DNA of 64,000 bases. Source: Druceiella hillmani (lineage: Eukaryota > Arthropoda > Insecta > Lepidoptera > Hepialidae). Of the stretch, positions 1-9,935 are shown piece by piece. Position numbers and translations under genes: made by a program. Location: contig JAYKKI010000063.1 of assembly GCA_039881145.1 (NCBI GenBank), forward strand, positions 12,369,001 to 12,433,000, read 5' to 3'. Positions within the stretch are counted from its first letter, which is position 1. Each line of letters begins with the position of its first letter. Under the pieces are notes generated by a model that was not told where the DNA came from, did not search any database, and saw only the letters and a program-made list of their open reading frames with translations.

Positions 1-745
1 GGTTAGGTTAGGTTAGGTTAGGTTAGGTTAGGTTAGGTTAGGTTAGGTTAGGTTAGGTTAGGTAAGGTTAGGTTAGTTTAGGTTAGGTTAGGTTAGGTTA
101 GGTTAGGTTAGGTTAGGTTAGGTTAGGTTAGGTTAGGTTAGGTTAGGTTAGTTAGTTTAGGTTAGGTTAGGTTAGGTTAGGTTAGGTTAGGTTAGGTTAG
201 GTTAGGTTAGGTTAGGTTAGGTTAGGTTAGGTTAGGTTAGGTCAGGTTAGGTTGGATTAGGTTAGGTTATGTTAGGTTGAGCTAGTTTGGGTTAGGTTGG
301 GTTGGGTTAGGTTAGGTTATGTTGGGATAGGTTGGGTTGGGTTAGGCTAGGTTAGGTTGCGCTGGGTTTAGTTTGGTCTAGGTTGTATTAGGTTAGGTTA
401 GGTTGGGCTAGTTTGGTTTAGGTTGGGTTGGGTTAGGTTAAGTTAGGTTAGGTTAGGTTAGGTTAGGTTGGGCTAGGCTGGGTTAGGTTAGGTTAGGTTA
501 GGTTAGGTTAGGTTAGGTTAGGTTAGGTTAGGTTAGGTTAGGTTAGGTTAGGTTAGGTTAGGTTAGGTTAGGCTAGGTTAGGTTAGGTTAGGTTAGGTTA
601 GGTTAGGTTGGGTTAGATTTGGTTGGGTTAGGTTAGGTTAGGTTGGGTTAGATTAGTTTGGGTTATGTTGGGTTGCGTTAGGTTAAGTTAGGTTAGGTTG
701 GGTTTGGTTAGGTTAGATCAGTTTGAGTTAGGTTGAGTTAGGTTA
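1..745 (+). repeat. TTAGG telomere-type pentamer array
   Basis: The sequence is an almost unbroken run of GGTTA/TTAGG, the usual arthropod telomere repeat. It is nearly pure from 1 to about 240 and again from about 480 to 610. Degenerate variants such as GGTTGGG, GGCTAGG and GGTTTGG fill about 241-475 and 610-745, after which ordinary AT-rich DNA begins. The TTAGG strand reads 5' to 3' toward the interior. A terminal telomere at a left end should show CCTAA on this strand, so this looks interstitial, inverted, or cut from the middle of a larger block. The window start truncates it. Confidence 0.95.
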
Positions 746-1660
746 TGGCATATATTTTTTTGGATATTTTATGGCATTCATTTCACTTTGTAGTCGTCTA
801 AATTTTAAATATATATTAAATTCACATACTATTTTTTTCAATTTTAAAAAAGTGTAATATTGACAATAGTTATTACAATTTACAATAAATATGACAATAT
901 TTATTGTTGATTATTTAAATTAAGCCCACCCCTGGCTAGGATTTTACTTATACTTTCGAAATACTTATAACAAATATTTTTTTTGGAAATATACATTTTT
1001 TACGGAAGTTATTCTTTAAACAATTTTTTTAATACTTTAGCCGGAAAGGCATAGGCCAGAAATTATTTTAGGTACATATATCATTTGTATTTTTTTTTAT
1101 ACGTGATACATTATAAGTTTATATCTTGAAAATTAATTAGCATAAATATATTTTTTTAGCAATGACAAATAGAGAAGGTGATAGTCATAAATTAAAAAAA
1201 GAACCGTAAATTAAAGATTTACAGATAGTAAAACCTATTAAGTTGGTATAATTGATAATTTTTCTTATTTGACGTTTAATACTGTTAAAAATTATATTGT
1301 TTTAAAGTAATTTTTTAACGTTTATTTTAAGTTATTTAATTTCATTAATTTCTAATTCCTTTGTGTGTGTGTCAAATATCTAACGTTAAATTCATTGCGC
1401 AAATTTCGACATATTTCTGGTTAGTATTTTTTTTCAAAATGTTTTTTTTGTAATAAATAATCATCAGCTGCAGAATTTCTTTCTAGATATATAGTTTTTA
1501 ATGTATGATTTCAAAAAAATTGTCGAAATGTTCCTGGTTGTAAAATGCATATATTCGCTACTTTATTTATATTGATATTTATAACAGTGAAAATTTCCAA
1601 AATAAATCATCTTGCAATGAGATTTGTCTCTCGTGTAAAACAAGAATTATCTTTATGTTT
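746..1660. other. AT-rich sequence, no feature seen
   Basis: This stretch next to the TTAGG array is very AT-rich with many T-runs and A-runs. I see no open frame, known repeat or RNA fold in it. Confidence 0.6.
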
Positions 1661-1670
1661 GATTATATAG

Positions 1671-2012
1671 CGTTCGTTCTCTCCAGAGAAAAACAAGAAT
1701 TATATTGATGTCAAATGTCAATGTATTTTTTTTTCTACTGGCTTTGTATTGTAAGCCAATCATCTGCCAGAGTGTTCCCAATTCGGTATGTATTTATTTG
1801 CATTATAAATTATAAAATATTACTTTATCTCTCCAGAGAAAAACAAGAATTATATTGATCGTTCGTTCTCTCCAGAGAAAAACAAGAATTATATTGATGT
1901 CAAATGTCAATGTATTTTTTTTTCTACTGGCTTTCTATTGTAAGCCAATCATCTGCCAGAGTGTTCCGGTATGTATTTATTTGCATTATAAATTATAAAA
2001 TATTACTTTATC
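1671..2012. repeat. Tandem duplication, unit about 160-190 bp
   Basis: Two nearly identical units start with CGTTCGTTCTCTCCAGAG at 1671 and 1860. They share a block containing CAATCATCTGCCAGAG and end in the same AT-rich tail. A partial third start (CTCCAGAGAAAAACAAG) lies between them at about 1831. A diverged copy of the inner block occurs far away at about 49786-49935, so the unit belongs to a dispersed family that was locally duplicated. The near identity suggests a recent event. Confidence 0.85.
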
Positions 2013-2039
2013 TTTTATTTAATACTTAAAATTGATAAA

Positions 2040-2750
2040 TTACAATGGATGTTCAGGAAGTTCATTTATTTTCATTATTACTATATCATTTCTTAAATTC
2101 TTAAATTTAATAAATTACAATAAATTGTCAGCATATCAATTTATTTTCATTGCTAATTAAACTTTATTTAGATTGTTTAATGAAAAAAAAAATTAAATTG
2201 TTAGAACAATACAATTTCATGCTAAAAGCTATTTTAAATCTAATTCAATTAAAATTTAAATTTAGGTATTTTGAAATTAAATATTTTTATTTTAATTATT
2301 ACAAAAATTAAATAAATTTAAGATTAGTTTTCTTATTTTATTATTTTAAAATTTATTTATCAAATCAAACAAATTTGAAGTTATTCTTTTTGTCCATCTT
2401 ATAAATTAAATCTTAAAAATTAAAATTTCATTATTTAAATTGTTTTAAGGTTAATTGTTCTATTTTTTTTAAAATCAAATTTAAAATTACTTTCAGAATT
2501 AAATTTAGTTATAATAAAAATTAAATCTTCTTAATTTTTATTTTAATTATTTTATTTTAAATTTAAATATTTCAAAAATTTCAATGAATATAATGAATGG
2601 TTAAATTTACTGAAAAAATTTAAATAAAGTTTAATTAATTAATGAATATGCTGACCATTTATTGTAATTTATTAATTATAAGTATTTAATAAATAACAAA
2701 GCAATAATGAAAATAAATGAATTTGCCGATATTTTTCGTAATTTATAAAG
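2040..2750. repeat. AT-rich foldback (inverted repeat) region
   Basis: The left part (about 2040-2170) has AATAAATTACAATAAATTGT followed by CAGCATATCAATTTATTTTC. The right part (about 2625-2740) has the reverse complement order, including ATGCTGACCATTTATTGTAA and CAATAATGAAAATAAATG. The arms are imperfect and separated by about 450 bp of AT-rich filler without coding sequence. It resembles a decayed foldback or MITE-like element next to the 1671-2012 duplication. I cannot define its termini. Confidence 0.5.
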
Positions 2751-2835
2751 TTTTCATATTTAGTAAATGATATAGCAAATGTTTTATTATGCTGAAATGT
2801 TTTTATTCCTGCATATTATATAAATTTAATAAATA

Positions 2836-3207
2836 ATACATGGAGAAAGGAACTTCGTTCCAACCGGATGTCCCACGATACCTCTCATTAATTTTTTTTT
2901 ATGTATATTCAGCGATAATGGACCGATTTTGGTAATTCTTTTTTTATTTGAAAGAGGGTGATATAGGTGTAGTCCCATAAAAATTTGATAATTATATGAT
3001 GATGAGGTCTGGAAATGACCGATGGGATTCCTTAACGAATGGCAGTAAATCAACTATGATTCAAGATATTTGCTATCGACCGACAGTGCTTGCAGCGACT
3101 TCAAAAACAAGTAACTTAGTTATGTGTTGCTAATAAGTGGGTACTTATTTTGCGTTAATTATTTTTTTACTTTTTAGTACCTACTTTTTTGAAGTCTTTT
3201 TTTTTAA
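2836..3207 (-). repeat. Dispersed repeat, left member of an inverted pair
   Basis: Read on the minus strand it begins GACTTCAAAAAAGTAGGTAC and continues with blocks (GTACCCACTTATT, ATAACTAAGTTACTT, ATCTTGAATCATAGTTG, CGTTAAGGAAT, CTACACCTATATCACC) that recur in the same order at 7381-7800 on the plus strand. The far end resembles insect repeats ending in a GCGATAATGGACCGATTTTG-like tract. The two copies face away from each other with the RTE-like element between them. Confidence 0.8.
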
Positions 3208-3239
3208 TATATTTTATATATTGTACATTATGCTTTAAG

Positions 3240-6200
3240 ATTATTATATATTGAGAACCTGTCGACGAGTAAAGGCTTCCTCCATCTCTCTCCATTACTT
3301 CTTGTCTTGGGCTGTTCTTATTCAGTCGTTATTTATAGACTTTATGAGTTCGTCCTCCCATCTTTCCAGAAGGCGACCTCTTTTTCTTTTACCAGGAGGG
3401 CCAGCCCATGTAGCAATTCTCCTAGTCCATATATATTTGTCTTGACGTGTAACGTGACCGGTCCACTTCCATTTAAGTTTTTTTTGCAGTTGGTTCAAGC
3501 ATCCACAATTTTTGTCCTTTCTCTTATTTCCTGTGGTCATTTTTTGCCTCTAAGTTTTATGTTGAGAATGTTTTCTCCATGGCTCTCTGGCATGTTTCAA
3601 TTTTTCTTTTCATGTGGGTATTATAGATCCAGGTTTGGCTTGCGTACGAGAGGCATGAGTTTAGGACCTTCTTTTTTAATCTCAAGAGTAGATCAGATTT
3701 TAAAACCTCTTTATGTACCGAAAACTTAATCCATGTCATGTTCACACGTCTCCTTAATTCGTCACGGTGTCTGGATTATGAGAAAGATATTTGTTTACCT
3801 AAATGTATATATTTCCGGACATACTCCAAATGCTGACACTCCACAATAATAGGCTTCTGAGCTTTGTTGGCCATGATTTTAGCTTTTTCGATTTCAATTC
3901 TAGTCCAATATTGCGACTGACGGTTTCTGAGAACAATATAATGTCGTCTGCGAAAAGTAGGTTGTTAAGATAGCTTCCTTTAATATTTATGTCTTTATTT
4001 GACAAGTTGGTTCGTGATGTCTTCTAAAACAGCTATAAATAATTTAGGGGACAAGGGGTCGCCTTATCTTACACCTCTTCGAGTATTTAATTTCGGACAG
4101 GTTTTGTCTAATTTCACTAGGCTAGCGCTTTTCTCGTAGATATCTTGAATCAGGTTTATTGTTTCTAATCGTATTTTACATTCGTGTAAAGCTTTCCATA
4201 TATTAGCTTTCCATATATTTTCCATATATAAGATTATGTCGAAAGCTCCGAGGTAGTGGATGAATAGGGGATGTCTTTGTTCTTCACATTTTTCTATTAC
4301 TTGCTCTAGAACGTCAATATGATCTATTGTTAAAAAAATTTCCTGAACCCCACCTGTTCTATTGGTTGAAATTGTTCGGTTTATAGGGTGTTAGTATGTA
4401 TCTTTCCACTATGATTATTTCATGGAGTATGTTGTCAGGGCCACTACTTTTCCTCTTTTTACAGTTTCTATTTTTTTTAGAATATCGTTACTTGTAAATA
4501 TTTGAAGTGATGGTGAATGTAGAGATGTTCCGTTTGTTGTGATTTCACTAGTATGTTTATTTAGAGAATTGTATTTTCTAGAGTATAATTTCTGGAAGTT
4601 AGTGGCTGTCTCTATTATTTTTGATCTCGAGGATATTTCTCTACTAGATGATTTTTCTTTCATAGTCGGTATCCAAGTTTTCCCACATTTAGTTTTTTGG
4701 ATCCTTTTTTCAGGCTTCCGGTGGCGCATAGATGTGTTTCTATTATCTTCAGTCTATGGGTTTCATACCCTTTCTTGATCCTTTGTTGTATATTTTTATA
4801 TAAGTTACTAAGTTCTTGTTTTTCTTCTTTTGTTAATAATATTTTATTTTGTAGCTCCATCCGTCTATTAAATAGTAAACTTGTGTTTTTTAGACTGTAT
4901 TTTACTCTACTTTTCTTAATTGTTGTTATTTAAAACTTTCTACTTATAAGGCGGCTGGGAAGTTGAACTGATTTAAGAGATTGAACTGATTCATAAAGTT
5001 TTGTTTTGTATGGGACATAATATAATCGAATTGTTATTTTGTTCCTTTTGGCGTGATCCATGTCCACATATTCTTAATTTTCTTTTTGAATATGCTTTTA
5101 ATTATAGTAAAATTGTTTTGGAGAGCAAATTGTACTAGTTTTTTGCCTTTTGTGTTCCGATTGCCATAATTGAAAAATCCTATCCATATCTTTTCCTCCA
5201 GCTGCCGTTGTTTAATGCAGGCGCTCATTACGATGACGTTTGTAGCTTCTTCCAAAGCTTCTCGCAACTGATCGTAGAAGGTATCAGAGTCATCATCTCT
5301 TACAGTGCCATTAGGCGCATAAGCTTGTATAATCGAGATATATATTTGTGTACAATTTCAGATTTAATATACAAACTATTTCTGAGATTGGCATGAAGTT
5401 TTCTTTGTTTGATTTAAATTGTCTTTTCAATGGAAATCCCACGCCCTGGAGGTCTTTGGTTTCACCATAGTAGCAGAATATGTGGTCGTTGTCTTCCATT
5501 ATGTTGTAGCCTATTCTACGTACCTGGGCGAGCCCAATTTTGTCATAGTTTATTTTTGGAATGGCGTCTTTGAATTCTAGAAGTCGTTCGTTAGATATTA
5601 GGGATCATGCGTTATATATATAGATCTAGAATGGGGCGAGTGGGGGGTTGCAGTCGTTAATCCCAGAGGTGATGTTGGGGGCTTGTGTGGAGAGATCGCT
5701 TTACGTCAGTTTTTCATATTTAGGCGCGATTGTGTAAGCACAGTAGATGTATTTTTGCATAGTAGATGTTGGGATTGGGCGAGAATCCTAGTTTAGGGTT
5801 TTTACCACGTATTGCTGTATATTTGAAGTCAGTTTCTTCGCAGGATTTTGTATTATTCTTTTCCTAAGTTTCCGCAAGTGTTTTCTGGGGATTCGGAAAG
5901 GTTTCTTTTGTTAGTTTTGGTTATGGGTTTTTGTTGTTGATTTTTTGTTCTTCAGGATTAATAAGTTTGTTATATTTTAAAAAAAACTTTATGACCTTTA
6001 TTCCTGCCCTCTTGTAATTGGGTGTATAATTTTTTCTTCTAGTTTCCGGAGGGAAATCTTCTTTAGTATAATATGGTGTGTTGTCGAGTTTTTTCTTATT
6101 ATTTAGTATGTTAATTTTTATGCCCAGCGTATACAAAAGAGTACAATAGATCTTATTTTTCTATCGTCTTTTTTCCCCTAGCGCCTCACATCTTCTATAC

Positions 6201-6560
6201 TTGTTTCATTGTCACATAAACACATTTTTGGCTTTAAAATATCTACTGTGGTTTTCTGTAGATCAAAATAGTTTTTTTCGCTTTCTTCAATACCGAAGAA
6301 AATTAAGTTCTTTTTTTAAATTTTTCATTCTATTTAGTCTATTTTCTTGTGTTGATTCTGTTCATCTACGGATTTTTGGAGTGTTTTGTATTTAAGTTCA
6401 AAGTTTGTGAATTTTTGTATCGATGTTTTAATTTAAAGTTTGTGGAATGTTTTGTTTCATGTCGCGTATTTCTTTGTTTCGTTCATCGAACTTTGCTTAA
6501 AGATTTATAATTAGCTTTGTAAGTTCTTCCATCATTATTTTTTCCTTATTTTCCATTACT
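3240..6560 (-). pseudogene. RTE-like non-LTR retrotransposon, broken endonuclease-reverse transcriptase ORF
   Basis: This is a decayed single-ORF element of the endonuclease-reverse transcriptase type, readable on the minus strand in several frames. A plausible start is near 6555 (MENKEKIMMEELTKLI). It leads into a charged coiled-coil-like N terminus (to about 6150) and a linker around 5921-6136 (KEDFPPETRRK). The apurinic-type endonuclease domain spans about 5620-5034 (QVRRIGYNI; GFFNYGNRNTKGKKLVQFAL; MWTWITPKGTK). The reverse transcriptase follows, with the palm motif NLLFADDIILFSE at about 3925-3965. The C terminus has KWKWTGHVTRQDK and RLLERWEDELIKS (3322-3540) and ends near 3250. Numerous stops and frameshifts make it inactive. 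Its length of about 3.3 kb suits a full RTE ORF, so it decayed in place rather than arriving 5'-truncated. A 140-codon open frame on the plus strand at 3307-3729 is its antisense shadow. Confidence 0.9.
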
Positions 6561-7380
6561 GATGATTTTTCTTGTTTATAACGCTCTCTTGCGGCGAGTA
6601 GTGGAACGCGTATTGATGTCGGTAAGGTTTTGATTTGGCCGGTTGATTTGTTCCGCTATTCTTGGCTAGATGACGCTGAACTCAATATATATATGAGGAT
6701 GATATTGTATTTCTTGTACCTGGTGTGGGTTTTAGGTTATGCGCTGTCTAAGATTATGATAAATTTATGATAAATGTAGAACACTCACTTTATTAGTCCT
6801 ATTTTAGTTTATTTATTAAATGTTTTTGTTTAAATCACTGTTTTTAGCTATTTTTGTTATGCACTTTGATGACAGGTAGAACTTGAAATGTCAGCACTAT
6901 TTTTGTAGTTTATTAGCACTAACTGTACTAAGATATATGTAAGACTTTAATAATTAGAAGCATACAGTATTTGTATTAAACAATTCAATACAAATTAATA
7001 TCATTTTCCCCACTTAAATATATTGCCAGCGATATCCTTCATAAGCGTAGCAAAGACGTGGATTCCCAAAAACTGTAAGACCTGGAATCATAGTTTTCTC
7101 AAAACTATATATACATACTTAGGAGTACAAAAAAGTGATATTTAGGTAACTCCATACAAATTCTGCGCGAACAAATTCGCGGACGGTGAAATCTTACAAG
7201 AAACTTTGGAAAAAATAATTTTGTAAATACAAATAGTCGGAGGCCATTATTTATACTATATTTGCATTTCCAAAATTGACTCACAAGTATTTTTTAAGTT
7301 TTTACTTTTGTAAATTCGTCCCATTATTATGCCAAATTTATTCTCTCAACGTGAAACAGTTTCAGAATAAAATATATTTT
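6561..7380. other. 5' flank of the RTE-like element, no gene
   Basis: This stretch lies upstream of the putative RTE start. It may hold the element's 5' UTR to about 6900, but no promoter or boundary can be fixed. Nothing else is seen. Confidence 0.4.
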
Positions 7381-7800
7381 AAAAAACCGACTTCAAAAAA
7401 GGTAGGTACTAAAAAGTAAAAAATAATTAACTCAAAATAGGTACCCACTTATTTGCAATACATAACTAAGTTACTTATGACATCATCAGCTGACTTGGTA
7501 AAGGGGGTAGATATTTTTCAAAGTAACAACTACTAGTAGCATATATTTAATCACGGTTGATTTACTAACATCCGTTAAGGAGTTCCATTGTTCATATCCG
7601 GAACTTATCAACAGACCCTGTTCTGGTAAGTGGTGTAGTTATTTCGCAATATAACAGCTACCTGTAGCAAATATCTTGAATCATAGTTGTTTACTGCCAC
7701 TCGTTAAGGAATTCCATCGTCGCTTTCCTGACCACATCATCATATATTCATCAAATTGATATGCTACTACACCTATATCACCGTCTTTAACAATTTTTGG
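7381..7800 (+). repeat. Dispersed repeat, right member of the inverted pair, with an internal 128-bp tandem duplication
   Basis: It begins AAAAAACCGACTTCAAAAAA, a start common to a family of insect repeats, and matches 2836-3207 in inverse orientation. Unlike the left copy it holds two diverged tandem units starting with GTAG at 7507 and 7635. Each runs through a GTAGCA..AT..TTGAATCA-like tract, TTTACT and CGTTAAGGA.TTCCAT. The period is 128 bp. It ends around CTACACCTATATCACCGTC. Confidence 0.8.
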
Positions 7801-9620
7801 ACATAATGGCCTTAATGATGCTAAATATTAAATATGCAAATGCAAATATAAATTTACAAAAAAAGAAAGTAATTCAAAAATTGAAATAAACTAGAATGTC
7901 TAAGTAAAGAACGGTTATTTTAATGTTTCACGACTTGTCCATCATCGTAAAAACAATTTTGTTAATATCACGATCGGTATTTTTTATTATATACGTTGTT
8001 TTTTATTAATATTTATTAATTTATAGTAAGAAAAACAAGTGATATTATCGTCAACATTTTCTACTAACAACATTTTTTCTATAACTAACATTTTCTTCAA
8101 AATACAACTTTTGTGAGCCTAAAATATTCATAAAAAACGAGATTGGCATAAAATAATTACAACAACGTGTAACTTTAAAATGGGCTTTGGAAGTATATTT
8201 TTTCCCAATTCTGAATTGAATTATTTTCTTAAAAAATCATGAATTCGAAAATCTTACCCGCATTACAATATTCATTACAACGTTTTAAACTGTCATGACG
8301 AAAATATCCAATAATCACAATAACTAATTCAATGAATTAAATTCATTGACAAAATATAATAGGCGTATTTACAAAATGAAAAACTGAATACTTTTACGAA
8401 AAGTTATTTCATTAAAGTTTGTTTGCTTTGGCTCGTATTTTGGCTTGTATTTCACAGTTGGCATATCTATACGTAGTGTTTCTGGGCGTTTGTGTGTGTA
8501 TGTCATTTCACTTAAATATAACAAATATTTAACCGAAGGTAAGCAAAGGTACGGATTATTTCAAACTAAATATTGGGCCGAACCGGCCGTCGAAATTACC
8601 GTCCGAATTTACTCGAAAATGACTTCCGCGCTCGAAATTACTTAATTAATTTTAGTAGCTCATAAAAACTTTTACAACGCGATGTTCCATCTAATTTGAC
8701 GGGAATGAGGTTTGCACGTTTTATCTATTACACATACTGGTAGCATTAGTTTTGTGCGTTTAGACTACGGATCATATATTAAATTGCGAACTTCATTTGA
8801 ATACCATAAATTAAATATGTTAAACATGCATAAATGTGTGATACATACAGGTCAGATGACCAGGGCAAGCACCTTTTTGCTTAAAAGGCACTGCGTGCTA
8901 CTGCAACAAAACAAAGAGGCACTTTTTTCTATGTCCTAAAAAAAAAACAGTGAAAACTGTTTTATGAAATTCTGAAAAAAAAGTTCCTTTTGCGCTTAGG
9001 ATTATGTACGTAATCGTCACATGATTTATGAAATAGACAAAAACATGCGTTCCATTCCAGACCTCGAAATGTTTTTAGTTTTATGGAAACAAATTTAGAT
9101 TTTTTATTGATAATATTGAATGATTAAATGATATTTTATAATATAAGATTGAAAAATATACATTTTATAAAAACAAACCGTTTTTTGAAAATCGAAAAAA
9201 GCGAAAGCGACTTGTTTAAGATCAACAATGTGCAAGAAATTTATTACATGATAAATAGTCGCCGTTTACCAACGAACAAAGAGGAGCACAATTAAAAATT
9301 ATGATAGCAGTGCTTTATTGTTGAATAAAAAGTTGAAATTTATATTTTTTGCACTATATTCTTACACAAATTAATGAGCATAATAAAAAAATATTCAAAA
9401 TGCTAAAATTACATACAATATAGCTACAAAAAAATCTTAATTAGCTAAATATATTACACATTTTAATTTTTTTGAAAGGAACTGAATTCTGATACCGTAG
9501 AAAAATAATGAAAGTACTGTGTAGAGAAAGGCGTGAAGCCTTTTTTTTAAACGAATTCAATAATTTCAAAAAGAAAATTTTTAACTTTGTTATTTTATTA
9601 TCATAATATTATTACATTGA
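7801..9620. other. No gene recognised
   Basis: AT-rich spacer. A 66-codon open frame at 8445-8645 sits in a less AT-rich patch and contains a donor-like ACCGAAG|GTAAGC at about 8537. It has no recognisable domain and no partner exon, so I do not call it a gene. Confidence 0.4.
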
Positions 9621-9718
9621 TTGAATATATTTGGCGTTAATTTTGTAGAAATTCATTATTCACAATTAAATGAAACTACGTGATGTAGTATTATTTCTAC
9701 TTTCTTTAATTTCTTTAA

Positions 9719-9759
9719 CCACGACCTAGGTTTCGTTGTATTACAACATCTTCAGGTGG
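9719..9759 (-). ncRNA. Hammerhead-ribozyme-like motif, left arm of copy 1
   Basis: On the minus strand the order is stem I strand CCAC, core CTGAAGA (fits CUGANGA), an extra T, stem II GTTGT-AAT-ACAAC, core GAA, stem III ACC-TA-GGT, candidate cleavage base C (a GTC triplet), then stem I return GTGG. All three stems pair without mismatch in this copy. The bulged T before stem II and the very short stem III are the weak points. Hammerheads with short stem III are known in Penelope-like elements. Self-cleavage is inferred, not shown. Confidence 0.5.
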
Positions 9760-9775
9760 GATATTGGCAAAGATA

Positions 9776-9842
9776 TCTTGCCAATATCCCACCTGAATCT
9801 TTGCCAATATCCCACCTGAATCTTTGCCAATATCCCACCTGA
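9776..9842. repeat. 23-bp tandem repeat, three units
   Basis: The unit TTGCCAATATCCCACCTGAA preceded by TCT repeats three times between the two foldback arms of copy 1. The last unit runs directly into the right-arm CTGAAGA core. It looks like slippage or unequal copying of the arm's inner end. Confidence 0.9.
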
Positions 9843-9875
9843 AGATGTTGCAATACAACGAAACCTAGGTCGTGG
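9835..9875 (+). ncRNA. Hammerhead-ribozyme-like motif, right arm of copy 1
   Basis: The architecture is the same as the left-arm motif: CCAC, CTGAAGA, T, stem II, GAA, ACC-TA-GGT, C (9871), GTGG. Stem II reads GTTGC-AAT-ACAAC, so its loop-closing pair is lost (C opposite A). The core and stems I and III are intact. The two motifs of this element point in opposite directions. Confidence 0.45.
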
Positions 9876-9935
9876 TAAAGAAATTAAAGGAAAGTAGAAA
9901 TAATACTACATCACGTAGTTTCATTTATTTGTGAA

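Larger units (their letters stand above)
9622..9933 (-). mobile_element. Foldback element copy 1, long inverted arms with one-sided tail
   Basis: Two arms of about 112 bp (9661-9772 and 9820-9933) are near-perfect reverse complements, beginning CACAATTAAATGAAACTACG and ending with its complement. The bases just left, 9622-9660 (AATATATTTGGCGTTAATTT and on), are the reverse complement of the tail found to the right of copies 2, 3 and 4. The element therefore has a conserved tail of about 40 nt on one side only, and this copy lies in the opposite orientation. The centre carries a 23-bp tandem repeat, and each arm carries a hammerhead-like fold. No coding sequence is present, so it is non-autonomous. 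Confidence 0.85.

Noticed and set aside
1..745. A true terminal telomere
   Set aside because: The G-rich strand points inward, the reverse of what a left chromosome end should show.
3307..3729. 140-codon plus-strand open frame, the longest in the window
   Set aside because: It is antisense to the RTE-like reverse transcriptase C terminus, whose family motifs are on the minus strand.
9776..9842. CRISPR-like spaced repeats
   Set aside because: The 23-bp units are directly adjacent with no spacers and lie within a eukaryotic foldback element.
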